NCBI RefSeq assembly: GCF_001279525.1
Contig: NZ_LGDY01000097.1
Coordinates: forward strand, 1 to 64,000
Source of the DNA: Nocardia sp. NRRL S-836
GTDB lineage: Bacteria; Actinomycetota; Actinomycetes; Mycobacteriales; Pseudonocardiaceae
Direction of reading: 5' to 3'
Length of the DNA stretch: 64,000 bases
The notes under the pieces are model-generated. The model ran no database searches, had not been told where the DNA came from, and saw nothing but the letters and a program-made list of their open reading frames with translations. A program made the position numbers and the translations under genes. Shown one piece after another: positions 23,964 through 32,935 of this stretch (positions are counted from its first letter, which is position 1; each line of letters starts with the position of its first letter).

Positions 23964-24224
23964 CTAGCTGATGCCGAACTTCACGGGCCGGGAGCTCTCC
24001 ACCTGGCGAGCGAGCAGGCCGAGGTGGAACTCCACGGCTTCGTGATCACCCCGGTCGAAGGCGGCCATCAGCTCCGCCGCCGCGGCGGCAGCGATCTGCA
24101 GCTCCCCCACGTCGTGCACGGCACTGTCCTCATCAGCGCTCCGCAGTGCCGATCGGATCCGGCGCAGCACTTCTTCGAGCGGTTCCAGCACCCGTTCTCC
24201 GATCGCAGTGGTGGACGCCCTCAT
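23964..24224 (-). CDS. Small helical hypothetical protein, 86 aa
   Basis: A short protein, rich in Ala and Glu, predicted to be two or three helices (VLEPLEEVLRRIRSALRSAD and AAAAAAELMAAFDRGDHEAVE). The ATG at 24224 was preferred over longer frames because upstream codons are Arg/Gly/Pro-rich, like out-of-frame reading. It is followed two bases later by the LuxR-type regulator, so it could modulate that protein. No family recognised. Confidence 0.55.
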   Translation of the reverse strand: MRASTTAIGERVLEPLEEVLRRIRSALRSADEDSAVHDVGELQIAAAAAAELMAAFDRGDHEAVEFHLGLLARQVESSRPVKFGIS

Positions 24225-24708
24225 CGGCGGTGTTCGCGCAGGACCGACCGCTGTCCGCAGTGGACCTCCGGCGACAAGGCCGGTGCGACTCCGGGAGCGG
24301 CGAGGGCGCCGCGTCCCAGGCCCGGCCTGCTGGCACGAACCCGGGACGTGTACACCATGGCGCGGCATACGGCGGCCTTGTGAGCCGTCGACCACTGTAA
24401 GGGGGCCGCACGGGCCCCGGTCGCGTCCTGCCCAAACGAACACGAAATGGTGGACGACCGGCCGGACGAGGTGCTGTTCCGCCCGTCGGGACGTGACGTT
24501 CTCGAAACCGGGTCCAGCGCCATAGCATCGTTCTCGCTGAAGAGCCCACTTTCCTTCTACAGCCGGACGAATCGTCGGCGGTCAACGATCTCGGACGCGC
24601 CACCCCGGCGCGCACAGGTCGTTGCCCGCGTTGCACACCCGGCGTTCTTCCTCGTCGCTCGGCGAGGACCTGCGCTCAGCGGATCACCTCGAAGGATTGG
24701 GAGACATC
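24225..24708. promoter_or_regulatory. 484-bp divergent intergenic region
   Basis: No gene with proper codon bias was seen. It should contain the divergent promoters of the small-protein/LuxR operon and the cytochrome-b5/IDO-like operon. A short hairpin with GGGGCC/GGCCCC arms and a 5-base loop lies at 24402-24418. The A+T-richer stretch at 24505-24600 is a likely place for the rightward promoter. Confidence 0.45.
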
Positions 24709-25437
24709 GTGAGACGCATGCCAGAAGAGAGTGTGCGAGCGCAGGCGAGCACCTCGGTTCCCCTCGTGGTTCTGGACGGCCGGGTCCTGGACCTCTCGAA
24801 CTTCCTGGAACACCACCCTGGCGGGGTGGCCGTCCTCCTCGCGAACCTCGGCCGGGACGTGTCCGCGGACTTCCACCACGTCACCGCTCACGCGCGCGCC
24901 GCGGTGACCCGCAAGCTGGACCAGCAGGCGATCGCCGAGGTCGCTCCCCTGACGATCCCGCCTTCCGCGAAGGACTTCGCCAGGTTCGTCGACTACGTGC
25001 GGCTCCTGCTCAACTCGTTCGACGTGCAGGCGGACCCGGCGCGCGACCCGGTCTCCGACGTCTTCTACGTCGGGCAGCTCTACAGCCACTTCGTCGGAGA
25101 CCACCTCGTGTCACTGCTGACCATGCTGGCGGAGACGACGGGTGTGCCGGTGGAACCGGCGGCCCTGCAACGGCTCCGGCAGGTCTTCGAGGCCGTGCCG
25201 GGCCGGGTGGAGGCAGTGGTCGTCGAGGCGGACGCACCCACCGCGGCCGCGCTGTCCAGGCAGCTGCAGCAGCGCTGCCGGGCGCTCCTGGACGACCTGC
25301 TGCGCATCGGCTCCGAGGCGCTCGGCGAACTGCGCGACGTGAACGTCCACCGGATCACCTCCTGTCATGCGACCAAGATGATGTGCCTTGCGAACGAATG
25401 GATCAGTGAGGAACATGACCTCGTCAACGCTGAGTAG
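24709..25437 (+). CDS. Cytochrome b5-domain protein
   Basis: A 242-residue soluble protein. Residues about 15-72 are a cytochrome-b5-type heme domain: VLDGRVLDLSNFLEHHPGG, with His36 of the HPGG motif, GRDVSADF, and a second ligand at His61 in VTAHARAA where b5 has the HS motif. The remaining 160 residues are helical (FARFVDYVRLLLNSFDV; YSHFVGDHLVSLLTMLAE) with no recognised family and no membrane anchor. The GTG start was chosen for the GGGAG site five bases before it. Its end overlaps the start of the IDO-like gene by 23 bases. Cytochrome b5 is the physiological reductant of mammalian indoleamine dioxygenase, so this is probably the electron donor or heme partner of that enzyme. Confidence 0.75.
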   Translation: MRRMPEESVRAQASTSVPLVVLDGRVLDLSNFLEHHPGGVAVLLANLGRDVSADFHHVTAHARAAVTRKLDQQAIAEVAPLTIPPSAKDFARFVDYVRLLLNSFDVQADPARDPVSDVFYVGQLYSHFVGDHLVSLLTMLAETTGVPVEPAALQRLRQVFEAVPGRVEAVVVEADAPTAAALSRQLQQRCRALLDDLLRIGSEALGELRDVNVHRITSCHATKMMCLANEWISEEHDLVNAE

Positions 25438-26746
25438 CACCGATGCGCGCACGAAGAACGCGCTCATGGACCACGTCCTGGCGTGTTCCGATCCCGAGGT
25501 GCTGCACCTCGACGGTGATCTGACGTTCTCCACCGGGTTCATGCCGCGCACGGCAGCCGACCGGCCGCTGACCGGAGCTCACGAGGCGTGGGAACAGCTC
25601 GCGCGTCAGCTGCCCGGCCTCACCACCTCCCCGCACGCGCAGCGGATCATCGCCGACCTCCCGATGATCCCGGCGGGAGTGGACGACCTGCCCGACTCCG
25701 AGCTCAAGCGGGCCGCGACGGTGCTCGGGACGATCGCCCAGTCGTACTGGCGGTTCGGGATCGGCCCGATGTACCTCGCACGCGGCGAGCAGATCTCGCC
25801 GAACCTCCCCGCCGTGGTCGAACGCCCGTGGCGGCAGGTGAACCACCGGCTCGGCCGCGCCGAGGTCACCCTCAGCACCGAGGACTGCTTCTTCAACAAC
25901 TTCACCTTCATCGACGCCGGCCGCGTCGCCGGCGACGGCACCTACCGCATCGAGGACGCCAGGATCGAGCTGATCCGCCCGAAGGTGCCGGCTTTCGGCA
26001 ACGAGGCCGAGCGGGTGTTCAACGCGGCGTTCGTGGAGGTCGACTCGGTGATCGCGCCGGTGGTGCGGCTCACCTGCCGGCTCGCCGAAGTGCTCGCCGA
26101 AGGCGGCCCCGATGCGCACGGCGAGATCGGCACCCTGTTGTCCGCCATCGCCGACTGTGCGCGCGGCGCCATGAAGGCCTTCCGCCGCATCAGCCCGCGC
26201 AAGGGTTCCGCGACCCACTGCGACCCGGTCGACCTGGCCAAGACCTTCGCCATGTGGGACGTGCCCGCTCCCGGCTACCCGACCGGCCCGAGCGGTTCCG
26301 CGACGCCGGTCCTGCACTTCTTCGACGCGCTGATCGGCCGCTCCCGCTACGACACCGAGCTGGGCAGGTTCGCGCACCACCTGCGGGACAACCAGCTCCC
26401 CGCGAAGCACCGGGTCTTCTTCGACCTGGTGCGCGAGCTCGACGTGCGCGGCTACGTGACGGGCCTCGCGGAGTCGGCGCCCGCGCGGTACCGGGAGGTC
26501 TCCGCGGCGTTCAACGAGGTCGTGTCGTCGTTCGCCGGTGACGACGGCTTCCTCGGCGTGCACAAGGGCAAGGTCATCGACTACCTGGGGGTGGGCACCG
26601 TCGTCGGCCGCAACCAGTCCACCGCGCACGACCAGATCTTCATCGCGGACGCCACCTGGACCGGCATGGCGGACAAGCTCCAGCAGGCGCGCGACGAACG
26701 CACCACCCGCGCTGTGGACCACAAGGGAGGACCGTGCTTCCCCTGA
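25415..26746 (+). CDS. Indoleamine 2,3-dioxygenase-superfamily heme enzyme
   Basis: A 443-residue protein with the order of motifs of the IDO family (also PrnB and related heme-dependent aromatic oxygenases). GPSGSATPVLHFFDALIG parallels the G-x-S-x-A-Q-S/T-S-x-x-x-x-x-D segment, LRDNQLPAKHRVFFDLV parallels M-R-x-Y-M-P-x-x-H-R-x-F-L, and GVHKGKVIDYLG has His383 where human IDO1 has its proximal heme histidine. The C-terminal TGMADKLQQARDERT also fits. IDO enzymes oxidise indoles with O2 and ferrous heme, and PrnB rearranges chloro-tryptophan. Overall identity looks low, so the substrate is open. GTGAGGA precedes the ATG inside the end of the cytochrome-b5-domain gene. Confidence 0.75.
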   Translation: MTSSTLSSTDARTKNALMDHVLACSDPEVLHLDGDLTFSTGFMPRTAADRPLTGAHEAWEQLARQLPGLTTSPHAQRIIADLPMIPAGVDDLPDSELKRAATVLGTIAQSYWRFGIGPMYLARGEQISPNLPAVVERPWRQVNHRLGRAEVTLSTEDCFFNNFTFIDAGRVAGDGTYRIEDARIELIRPKVPAFGNEAERVFNAAFVEVDSVIAPVVRLTCRLAEVLAEGGPDAHGEIGTLLSAIADCARGAMKAFRRISPRKGSATHCDPVDLAKTFAMWDVPAPGYPTGPSGSATPVLHFFDALIGRSRYDTELGRFAHHLRDNQLPAKHRVFFDLVRELDVRGYVTGLAESAPARYREVSAAFNEVVSSFAGDDGFLGVHKGKVIDYLGVGTVVGRNQSTAHDQIFIADATWTGMADKLQQARDERTTRAVDHKGGPCFP

Positions 26747-26829
26747 GCACCTGATTCCACACCGGAGCGGCCGCGGCTCCTAACCTCGAAGTCGCAGCCG
26801 TTCACGGGTACTCAGCGAGGAGGTGGTCG

Positions 26830-27324
26830 ATGGTGCTGGCCAAGCCCGATCCGGCACAGGTCGGCGCGCAGTGGTACCGCGAACGCATGCTCTGGAACGC
26901 GGTGGCCGTCGGCAGGACGATCGTGTTGCCGCTGCGCGGCGGACTTGTCGCGTTCGAGACCACCACCTCCCACCTCCACCGGGCGCGCAAACGCCTGGAG
27001 CACAGCGGACTTGAGCTGCCTCCCACGGTGCTGGACCGGCGCGGGGGAACCGCGGTGGTGCTCGCGGAGTACGACGGTGCCGTGCTCGGCCAGTGCCAGA
27101 TGCCCGGCGGCGTCCGCTACCTCATGGCGCCCAGCGCGATCGAGCTGCCGCTGGTGCACGTCGCCGCGGCCGCCCAGGACAGGAGCTGGGTGAGCTGCCC
27201 GAAGGCCGACGACCGCTGCCTTCCGTCCGCGAGCTCGGTGCTGGCGGCCTTCACCGCGGTGGTACCGCCCCACCTGCACGCGACCGGCCCCGCCGCCGCA
27301 CGGGCGCGGACGCTCATCGGCTGA
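26830..27324 (+). CDS. Hypothetical protein, 164 aa
   Basis: A soluble protein with strong codon bias; no family recognised. Residues 20-60 are a beta-strand/helix unit (GRTIVLPLRGGLVAFETTTSHLHRA), followed by a basic helix and GGTAVVLAEYDGAVLGQC. It contains three cysteines. The region before the ATG has GAGGAGGTGG. It sits 83 bases after the IDO-like gene and may be the last gene of that operon or an isolated gene at the cluster's right boundary. Confidence 0.6.
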   Translation: MVLAKPDPAQVGAQWYRERMLWNAVAVGRTIVLPLRGGLVAFETTTSHLHRARKRLEHSGLELPPTVLDRRGGTAVVLAEYDGAVLGQCQMPGGVRYLMAPSAIELPLVHVAAAAQDRSWVSCPKADDRCLPSASSVLAAFTAVVPPHLHATGPAAARARTLIG

Positions 27325-27449
27325 CGCCGCGGCACCCGTTCGCCGAAGGCAGAGATGTCTGCCTGTTCGGTTCTCGTTCTCCCTGGGCACCGCGATCTCC
27401 AGTTGAATGCGATGTCACCGCAGTGCGGCAGAAACCATGGAGTTCTCGC

Positions 27450-29513
27450 ATGTCTTACGGTTTGGGCGTCGACATCGGTACGACCTACACAGCCGCCGCG
27501 GTGTCGGACGCCTCGGGCACCCGTGCCGTCCCGCTCGGCCGCGACCTCGTCGTGTCGTCCGTCGTGTTCGCCACCGAGGGCGGCGAGCTGATCACCGGTG
27601 ACGCCGCGGACGGGGAGTCGAGGAAGCAGCCGCTGCGGGCGTCCCACTCCCACAAGCGACGGCTGGCCGACCCGACACCGTTGAAGATCTGCGACGTGGT
27701 GCGCTCTCCCGCGCTCCTGATGGCCGCGCAGCTGCGTGACGCGGTCTCGCTGGCGACGGCGATCCAGGGACGGGCACCGGGGTCGGTCGTCCTGACCTGT
27801 CCCGCGGTGTGGGGCCCGTACCGCCGCGAGCACTTCTCCGAGGTGTCGCGGCTGGCCGGCGTGCCGGACGCCGTCGTCGTCACCGAACCCGAAGCCGCGG
27901 CCATGCACCACTCGGTGGAACGCCGGCTCGGCGAGGGCGAGATCGTCGGTGTCTACGACCTCGGCGGCGGCACCTTCGACGCCACCGTGCTGCAGGCGCG
28001 GCGGCACGGCATGGAGATCCTCGGCACCCCGGAGGGGGTGGAGAGGCTGGGCGGCATCGACTTCGACGAGTCGCTGCTGGCGTTGGTGGACCAGCGGGTG
28101 GACGGCGAGATCACCCGGCTCGACCCGGCCGACGCCGGGCAGGCGCGGGTCCTGCTGTCGGTGCGGGAGGCGTGCCGCGGCGCGAAGGAAGAGCTGTCCG
28201 CCGCCACGGAAACCGTTCTGCGCCTGCACCTGCCGGGCGGCACCCGCGAGGTGACCGTGACCCGCGCGGAGTTCGAGCGGGCCATCGCACCGCAGCTCGC
28301 GCTGACGACGGACGCGTTCCGCCGCACGGTCGCGTCGGCCGGGTTGAGTGCGGACGACCTCGCGAGCGTGCTGCTCGTCGGCGGGTCGTCCCAGATCCCC
28401 CTGGTGGCCGACCTGCTGTCCAAGACCGTCGGCAAACCGCTCCGCGTCGGGCTGCACCCCAAGCTCGCCGTCGCCCTCGGAGCCGCGGCCCTGGCGCGCA
28501 CCGCACTCCAGCGCTCCCCTGCCACACCGCCCGCTCCCCCGGCTGCCCGCCCGCCCGCGGCGCTTCCCCAGCCGGTACCCGGCCGTCCGGCGGGGCCATC
28601 GGCTCCAACGGGCGTGCCGGGCCCCGTGAACACGCCGGGTCACCCGAACCCGCCGATCCCCGCCGGCCCGCCACCGCTCGCGGGCCCGCCGATCCCCGCG
28701 GGCCCGTCGTTGCCCGTGGCCCCGCGTGCCGCCAGCGTCCAGGAGCTTCCGGTGCGGCGGCGCACCTTCGGGGCGACCCCGCCCGCCAAGACGTCCCGCG
28801 GGCGGAGGACTCCGGTGATCGCGGCAGCGGCCGTGGCGGTGTTGTGCGCCGGTGGGATCACCACGGCGGTGCTGACCTCGGGAGGGGACAGCACCGAGCC
28901 GCCGGTTCCCGCCGCGGCGAACGGCACCAGCGGTTCCCCGGCCCCCTCCGGTACGCCGTTCCTGCACGACGGCCGGGACGTGGCGCCGTTCCACAGCATG
29001 ATCGGCTCTGAGGCCAACTGGGCGGGCACCGCGCTGACCGCGGACGGCAAGGCCTCCCAGCCGGCGGTCGCGGTCCGCCCCGCCGACGTCAACGGCTCGA
29101 AGGACGGGCGGCAGGTGACGTGGACGGGCAAGGGCGCGGCGCAGTTCTACGTCCAGAACCCCCAGGGGCGCCTCGACGCGACGTCCTATGTGGAGTCGGG
29201 CACCCTGACGTTCGACGTGGTCGTCGTCAAGGCGCCCACCGCCGACGTGTCGCTCGCCGCGCACTGCGGCTACCCGTGCGCGGCGCAGCTCAACGCCACC
29301 AGGTCGTTGCGGCGGCTGCCCGTCGGCCAGAAGGCGACGATGCGGATCCCGTTGAGCTGCTTCGCGGGCAAGGGCCTGAACCCGGCCGCCGTCGACGTGC
29401 CGTTCCTCGTGCACACCACCGGCACGTTCGAGGCGAAGTTCGCCGAGGTGCGGTGGGACCGTTCGGGGACAACAGGTTCCACGCCCGTGACCCCGTGCGC
29501 CGACCTGTCCTGA
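27450..29513 (+). CDS. Membrane-anchored Hsp70-like protein with extracytoplasmic C-domain
   Basis: A 687-residue protein. Residues 1-350 are an actin/Hsp70-type ATPase domain with all three loops: phosphate 1 GVDIGTTYTAAAV, phosphate 2 VYDLGGGTFDATVL and adenosine VLLVGGSSQIPLV. The Hsp70 substrate-binding domain is absent. It is replaced by a Pro-rich linker (about 355-440), a membrane segment at about 454-477 (VIAAAAVAVLCAGGITTAVL), and an outside domain of about 200 residues with four cysteines. This Hsp70-plus-sensor layout occurs in actinomycetes. It lies next to the type VII secretion genes, convergent with them across a strong terminator, so it may couple ATP-dependent state to the envelope. 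Confidence 0.85.
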   Translation: MSYGLGVDIGTTYTAAAVSDASGTRAVPLGRDLVVSSVVFATEGGELITGDAADGESRKQPLRASHSHKRRLADPTPLKICDVVRSPALLMAAQLRDAVSLATAIQGRAPGSVVLTCPAVWGPYRREHFSEVSRLAGVPDAVVVTEPEAAAMHHSVERRLGEGEIVGVYDLGGGTFDATVLQARRHGMEILGTPEGVERLGGIDFDESLLALVDQRVDGEITRLDPADAGQARVLLSVREACRGAKEELSAATETVLRLHLPGGTREVTVTRAEFERAIAPQLALTTDAFRRTVASAGLSADDLASVLLVGGSSQIPLVADLLSKTVGKPLRVGLHPKLAVALGAAALARTALQRSPATPPAPPAARPPAALPQPVPGRPAGPSAPTGVPGPVNTPGHPNPPIPAGPPPLAGPPIPAGPSLPVAPRAASVQELPVRRRTFGATPPAKTSRGRRTPVIAAAAVAVLCAGGITTAVLTSGGDSTEPPVPAAANGTSGSPAPSGTPFLHDGRDVAPFHSMIGSEANWAGTALTADGKASQPAVAVRPADVNGSKDGRQVTWTGKGAAQFYVQNPQGRLDATSYVESGTLTFDVVVVKAPTADVSLAAHCGYPCAAQLNATRSLRRLPVGQKATMRIPLSCFAGKGLNPAAVDVPFLVHTTGTFEAKFAEVRWDRSGTTGSTPVTPCADLS

Positions 29514-29544
29514 GCGGTCGCTCCCGGAAACGACCGACCCACCT

Positions 29545-29584
29545 GACGTGACCAGCGGTTCCAGCCGGAACCACTGGTCACGTC
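29545..29584. terminator. Bidirectional hairpin terminator, 11+6 bp stem
   Basis: Arms GACGTGACCAG (29545-29555) and CTGGTCACGTC (29574-29584), plus an inner GGTTCC/GGAACC pair after one mismatch, close on a 4-base loop. It lies between the Hsp70-like gene (ends 29513) and the convergent secretion operon (ends 29591). Confidence 0.85.
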
Positions 29585-29590
29585 GGCACG

Positions 29591-32500
29591 TCAGCCCACC
29601 GAGGCGAGACCCTCCTCCGCGGCGACCCGCGGCATCCCGCTCCTCATGAGCAGTTCGAGGTCGGCGGCGGTGAGGGTGCGCGAGGCCGCCGTGGTGGCGA
29701 GCCGCTGCGCGAGCCGGTGCACGTCCCTGGCGGTCCGGCCGCGGCTGTGCGGCAGGAGGTCGCGCAGTGCGGCCGTCACGTCCGCGGGCACCTCGTGCCC
29801 GCGCCGGGTCAGGTGCCGCACGACCATCGCCGCCAGCTGGTCCACGTCGTAGTCCTCGAACGCCCACCGCTCAGCGAAGCACCCGCTCAGCTCGGAGGAG
29901 AACTCCAGCAGGCGTGCCAGTGCGAAGTCCTCACCGCTGAGCAGGACGACGGGCCCGGCCGGGTTGCGCCGGGTCACCTCGACCAGGGCCTCCAGCACCT
30001 CGATGCGGCGTTCCGCGGAGTCGGCGGACCACTCGTCGTCGACGTCGAGCAGCAGGACGCCGCCCCGTGCGTCGTCGAAGGCCGTGGCCATGAGGCTTAC
30101 CGCCTGTCCCGGCCAGCGCGGGCACAGGTCCGTGCCGAGCGACAACCGCGTCACGTGACCGGAGTCGATCAACCGCAGCTCCGCCAGCGCCTGCGCGTAG
30201 TGCGTGGCCACCGCGCGCCGTCCCATGCCCTTGTTGCCCGACAGCACCACGTTCGCGTGCCGGCCGACGCCCTTGTTGCGGGCCTTGAGCCCGCACAGCT
30301 GCACCAGGGTGCGACCGAGCGCCTCGCGCACGCCGGTGAGCCCGGACATCGCGACGACGCGCTGCCAGCCGAGCGTCGCCTCCACGGCGGCCACGGGATT
30401 GGTGGCCGCGTCCGGCCCGGCGCCCCTGGGCGCCACCTCACCGAGCGCGGCGACCTCCGCGGCGAGGTCCTGGCCGGTGAGCCTGTTCAGCTCGGTGTCC
30501 TTGTCCGGTGGGGCCAGCGCCAGCCGGGACGCCTGGTTGTTCACCATCGACTCGAACAGCTTGCGGGCCACGCGGCCGTTGCCGAACGTGTCGTTCTTGG
30601 GCACGCGCTCGAAGTAGTCGGTGAGCGCGGCCACCGCGTCGTCGGTCAGCTCGTAGTAGTGCTTGCGGCACAGGTTGGTGGTGATCGTGACGAGCTCGTC
30701 GACGCTGTAGTTGGGGAACTCGATGGTGCGGGAGAAGCGGGACGCCAGACCGGGGTTCGAGGCGAGGAACTGCTCCATCAGCTCGGAGTAGCCCGCCACG
30801 ATCACCACGATCTCGTCGCGGTGGTCCTCCATCATCTTCATGAGCGTGTCGATGGCCTCCTGACCGAAGTCGGGACCGCTGCCGCCCGACCCGCTGGACA
30901 GGGTGTAGGCCTCGTCGATGAAGAGGACGCCGCCCATCGCCTTCGTGACGACCTCGGCCGTCTTGATGGCCGTCGCACCGATGTACTGGGCCACCAGGTC
31001 GGCCCTGGCGACCTCGATCATGTGCCCCTTGGCGAGGATGCCGAGCTCCGCGAGGACGGAGCCGTAGAGCCGCGCGACCGTCGTCTTGCCCGTGCCGGGA
31101 GGACCCGCGAAGACCAGGTGGCGGCTCATGGGCGGCATCGGCAGCCCCATCTGCTGGCGCCGCTGGGACATCTTGATGAGGTTGATCAGACCGAGCACCT
31201 CGTGCTTCACGCCGTCCAGGCCGATCAGCGAGTCGAGCTCGGCCACCGGGCCGTCCAGGTCGGCGCCCATCGCACCGCCGAGCGCGGACGACGCCGGGGC
31301 GTCGGTTCCGGAGGGGTGCTCCGGCGCGGCGGGCCTGGGGGCCGGGCCCGCGGACTGCGCGGGACGCTGGGAGGCCTGCTCGCCGGTGACGATCCCCGTG
31401 ACGGACAGCCGTTCGTGCTCGACCGCGCGGCGCACCGGGCTGCCACCGCTGCCGGTGACAGTGCAGTCCGCGACGGTCACCGCCTCCTCGGTGTCCAGCA
31501 GGACGCCGTCGCCGGCGCTGTCGGTGATCTCGCACCCGCGCACCTCTCCGCGCGCACCGCTGAGCAGGTGCACGCCGTGCCGGCGGGCGGACCGCACACG
31601 GCACCGCACCGCTTGCAGGACGCCACCCGCACCGGCGCTGAGGCCGTCTCCCACCGCCGCGACCACCTCACTGTCCTTCATGGACAGAGAGGCTTCGTTC
31701 GCGTGGACACCACCACCGCGGACCAACGTGGAGGCGAACTCCCCCCGTGCGCCGCTCAGCACGGTGACCAGGTGCTCCGCCGTGCCGGTCACGCGCACGT
31801 CCGTCACCTCGGCCTGCGCGGACTCCACCAGCGAGATGCCCGGCGCGTCGCCGACGTCGATCACGGCGTCGGCGAGCAGGAGCCGGGACTGGCCCTTCAC
31901 CAGGACCGCGGGGCCGGTCTCGGCGGTGACGCGGAAGCCCTTGAGCTCGACCGACGCCCCGGAGTCCACGAGCACGGCTCCCCGGTCGCTGCCCTCGACG
32001 GTGAGCTTGCCGAACACGGCCCTGGACGCGGTGTCCACGACGACGCCGATGGGGCTGTCGCCGACGCGGCAGTCGTCGAACCGGGGTGAGGCACCACCGG
32101 TGACGTAGACGGCGTTGCGGCCGGCGGAGGTGAACTGACAGCCCCGCAGCCGTGGCGAGGCACCGCCCGCGATGTGCGCGGACTGCACGCCGGCGCCGGT
32201 GAACACGGAGTCGGTGACGGTGACGTCGCCGGTGCTGCGCACGTAGAGGTCGAGGCTCGCGCTCTGGCTGATCCTGACCCCGCGGATGTCCGCGTTCGCC
32301 TCCTGCTCCACGACGAGCGCGGGCTTGTCGGACTCGATGATCTCGCAGTCCTCGACGACCAGCCGCGCGCGGCCGTTGGCGCAGACGCCGTTGCCACCGG
32401 CCTTGCGCACGGTGACCCGGCGCAGGGAGAGGTTGCCCTGCTCGGTGACCACGACACCGGACGAGGCGTTGCCGACCACCTCGGAGTCCTCGACCGTGCT

Positions 32501-32935
32501 CGGCACGCTCGACGTGACGACGATGCCCGCACCGCCGGTGCTGGTGATCGCGCACCCGCGCAGCACGAGGCTCCCGTGCCCCTGCACGAGCACCGCCCAC
32601 GACGCGGCGGACACCCGGCAGTCGTCCAGGGCGACCTCGCCGGCCCGGATGTCGACGCCCGCCGCGCCGGTGTCGGTGCACCTGATCACCAGGCCGGAGA
32701 ACTGCGCCGCCGCTGCGACCACGACCGCGACACTGCCCGTCTGGCTGACGAGCTCCACCGTGCCGGGTCCGTCCTCGGCGGTGATGGTGACCATCCGCTC
32801 GATGACGAGGCTCTCCTCGTACCGGCCGGGCAGGACGCTGATCGTGGCGCCGTCGCGGGCTTCCCGCAGCGCGGCGCCGATCGTCGGGTAGGCGCCTGGC
32901 CGGTCGGTGGCGACCACCAGAAGTTGCCGGTTCAT
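29591..32935 (-). CDS. Beta-helix domain fused to EccA-like AAA+ ATPase
   Basis: A 1114-residue protein, last gene of the type VII secretion operon. Residues 1-510 are repeats of short strands (as in VTVRKAGGNGVCANGRARLVVEDC) typical of a right-handed parallel beta-helix of pectin-lyase type. A Pro/Ala linker follows. Residues about 570-830 are a CbxX/EccA-type AAA+ domain with Walker A GPPGTGKTTVARL and Walker B GGVLFIDEAY. A second AAA-like unit (about 870-1100) has a degraded Walker A (SGNKGMGRRA) and GGVLLLDVDDEW, so it is probably structural. EccA proteins handle ESX substrates and chaperones in the cytosol, normally with a TPR N-terminus; here a beta-helix takes its place. TGATG overlap with the gene upstream. 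Confidence 0.85.
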   Translation of the reverse strand: MNRQLLVVATDRPGAYPTIGAALREARDGATISVLPGRYEESLVIERMVTITAEDGPGTVELVSQTGSVAVVVAAAAQFSGLVIRCTDTGAAGVDIRAGEVALDDCRVSAASWAVLVQGHGSLVLRGCAITSTGGAGIVVTSSVPSTVEDSEVVGNASSGVVVTEQGNLSLRRVTVRKAGGNGVCANGRARLVVEDCEIIESDKPALVVEQEANADIRGVRISQSASLDLYVRSTGDVTVTDSVFTGAGVQSAHIAGGASPRLRGCQFTSAGRNAVYVTGGASPRFDDCRVGDSPIGVVVDTASRAVFGKLTVEGSDRGAVLVDSGASVELKGFRVTAETGPAVLVKGQSRLLLADAVIDVGDAPGISLVESAQAEVTDVRVTGTAEHLVTVLSGARGEFASTLVRGGGVHANEASLSMKDSEVVAAVGDGLSAGAGGVLQAVRCRVRSARRHGVHLLSGARGEVRGCEITDSAGDGVLLDTEEAVTVADCTVTGSGGSPVRRAVEHERLSVTGIVTGEQASQRPAQSAGPAPRPAAPEHPSGTDAPASSALGGAMGADLDGPVAELDSLIGLDGVKHEVLGLINLIKMSQRRQQMGLPMPPMSRHLVFAGPPGTGKTTVARLYGSVLAELGILAKGHMIEVARADLVAQYIGATAIKTAEVVTKAMGGVLFIDEAYTLSSGSGGSGPDFGQEAIDTLMKMMEDHRDEIVVIVAGYSELMEQFLASNPGLASRFSRTIEFPNYSVDELVTITTNLCRKHYYELTDDAVAALTDYFERVPKNDTFGNGRVARKLFESMVNNQASRLALAPPDKDTELNRLTGQDLAAEVAALGEVAPRGAGPDAATNPVAAVEATLGWQRVVAMSGLTGVREALGRTLVQLCGLKARNKGVGRHANVVLSGNKGMGRRAVATHYAQALAELRLIDSGHVTRLSLGTDLCPRWPGQAVSLMATAFDDARGGVLLLDVDDEWSADSAERRIEVLEALVEVTRRNPAGPVVLLSGEDFALARLLEFSSELSGCFAERWAFEDYDVDQLAAMVVRHLTRRGHEVPADVTAALRDLLPHSRGRTARDVHRLAQRLATTAASRTLTAADLELLMRSGMPRVAAEEGLASVG

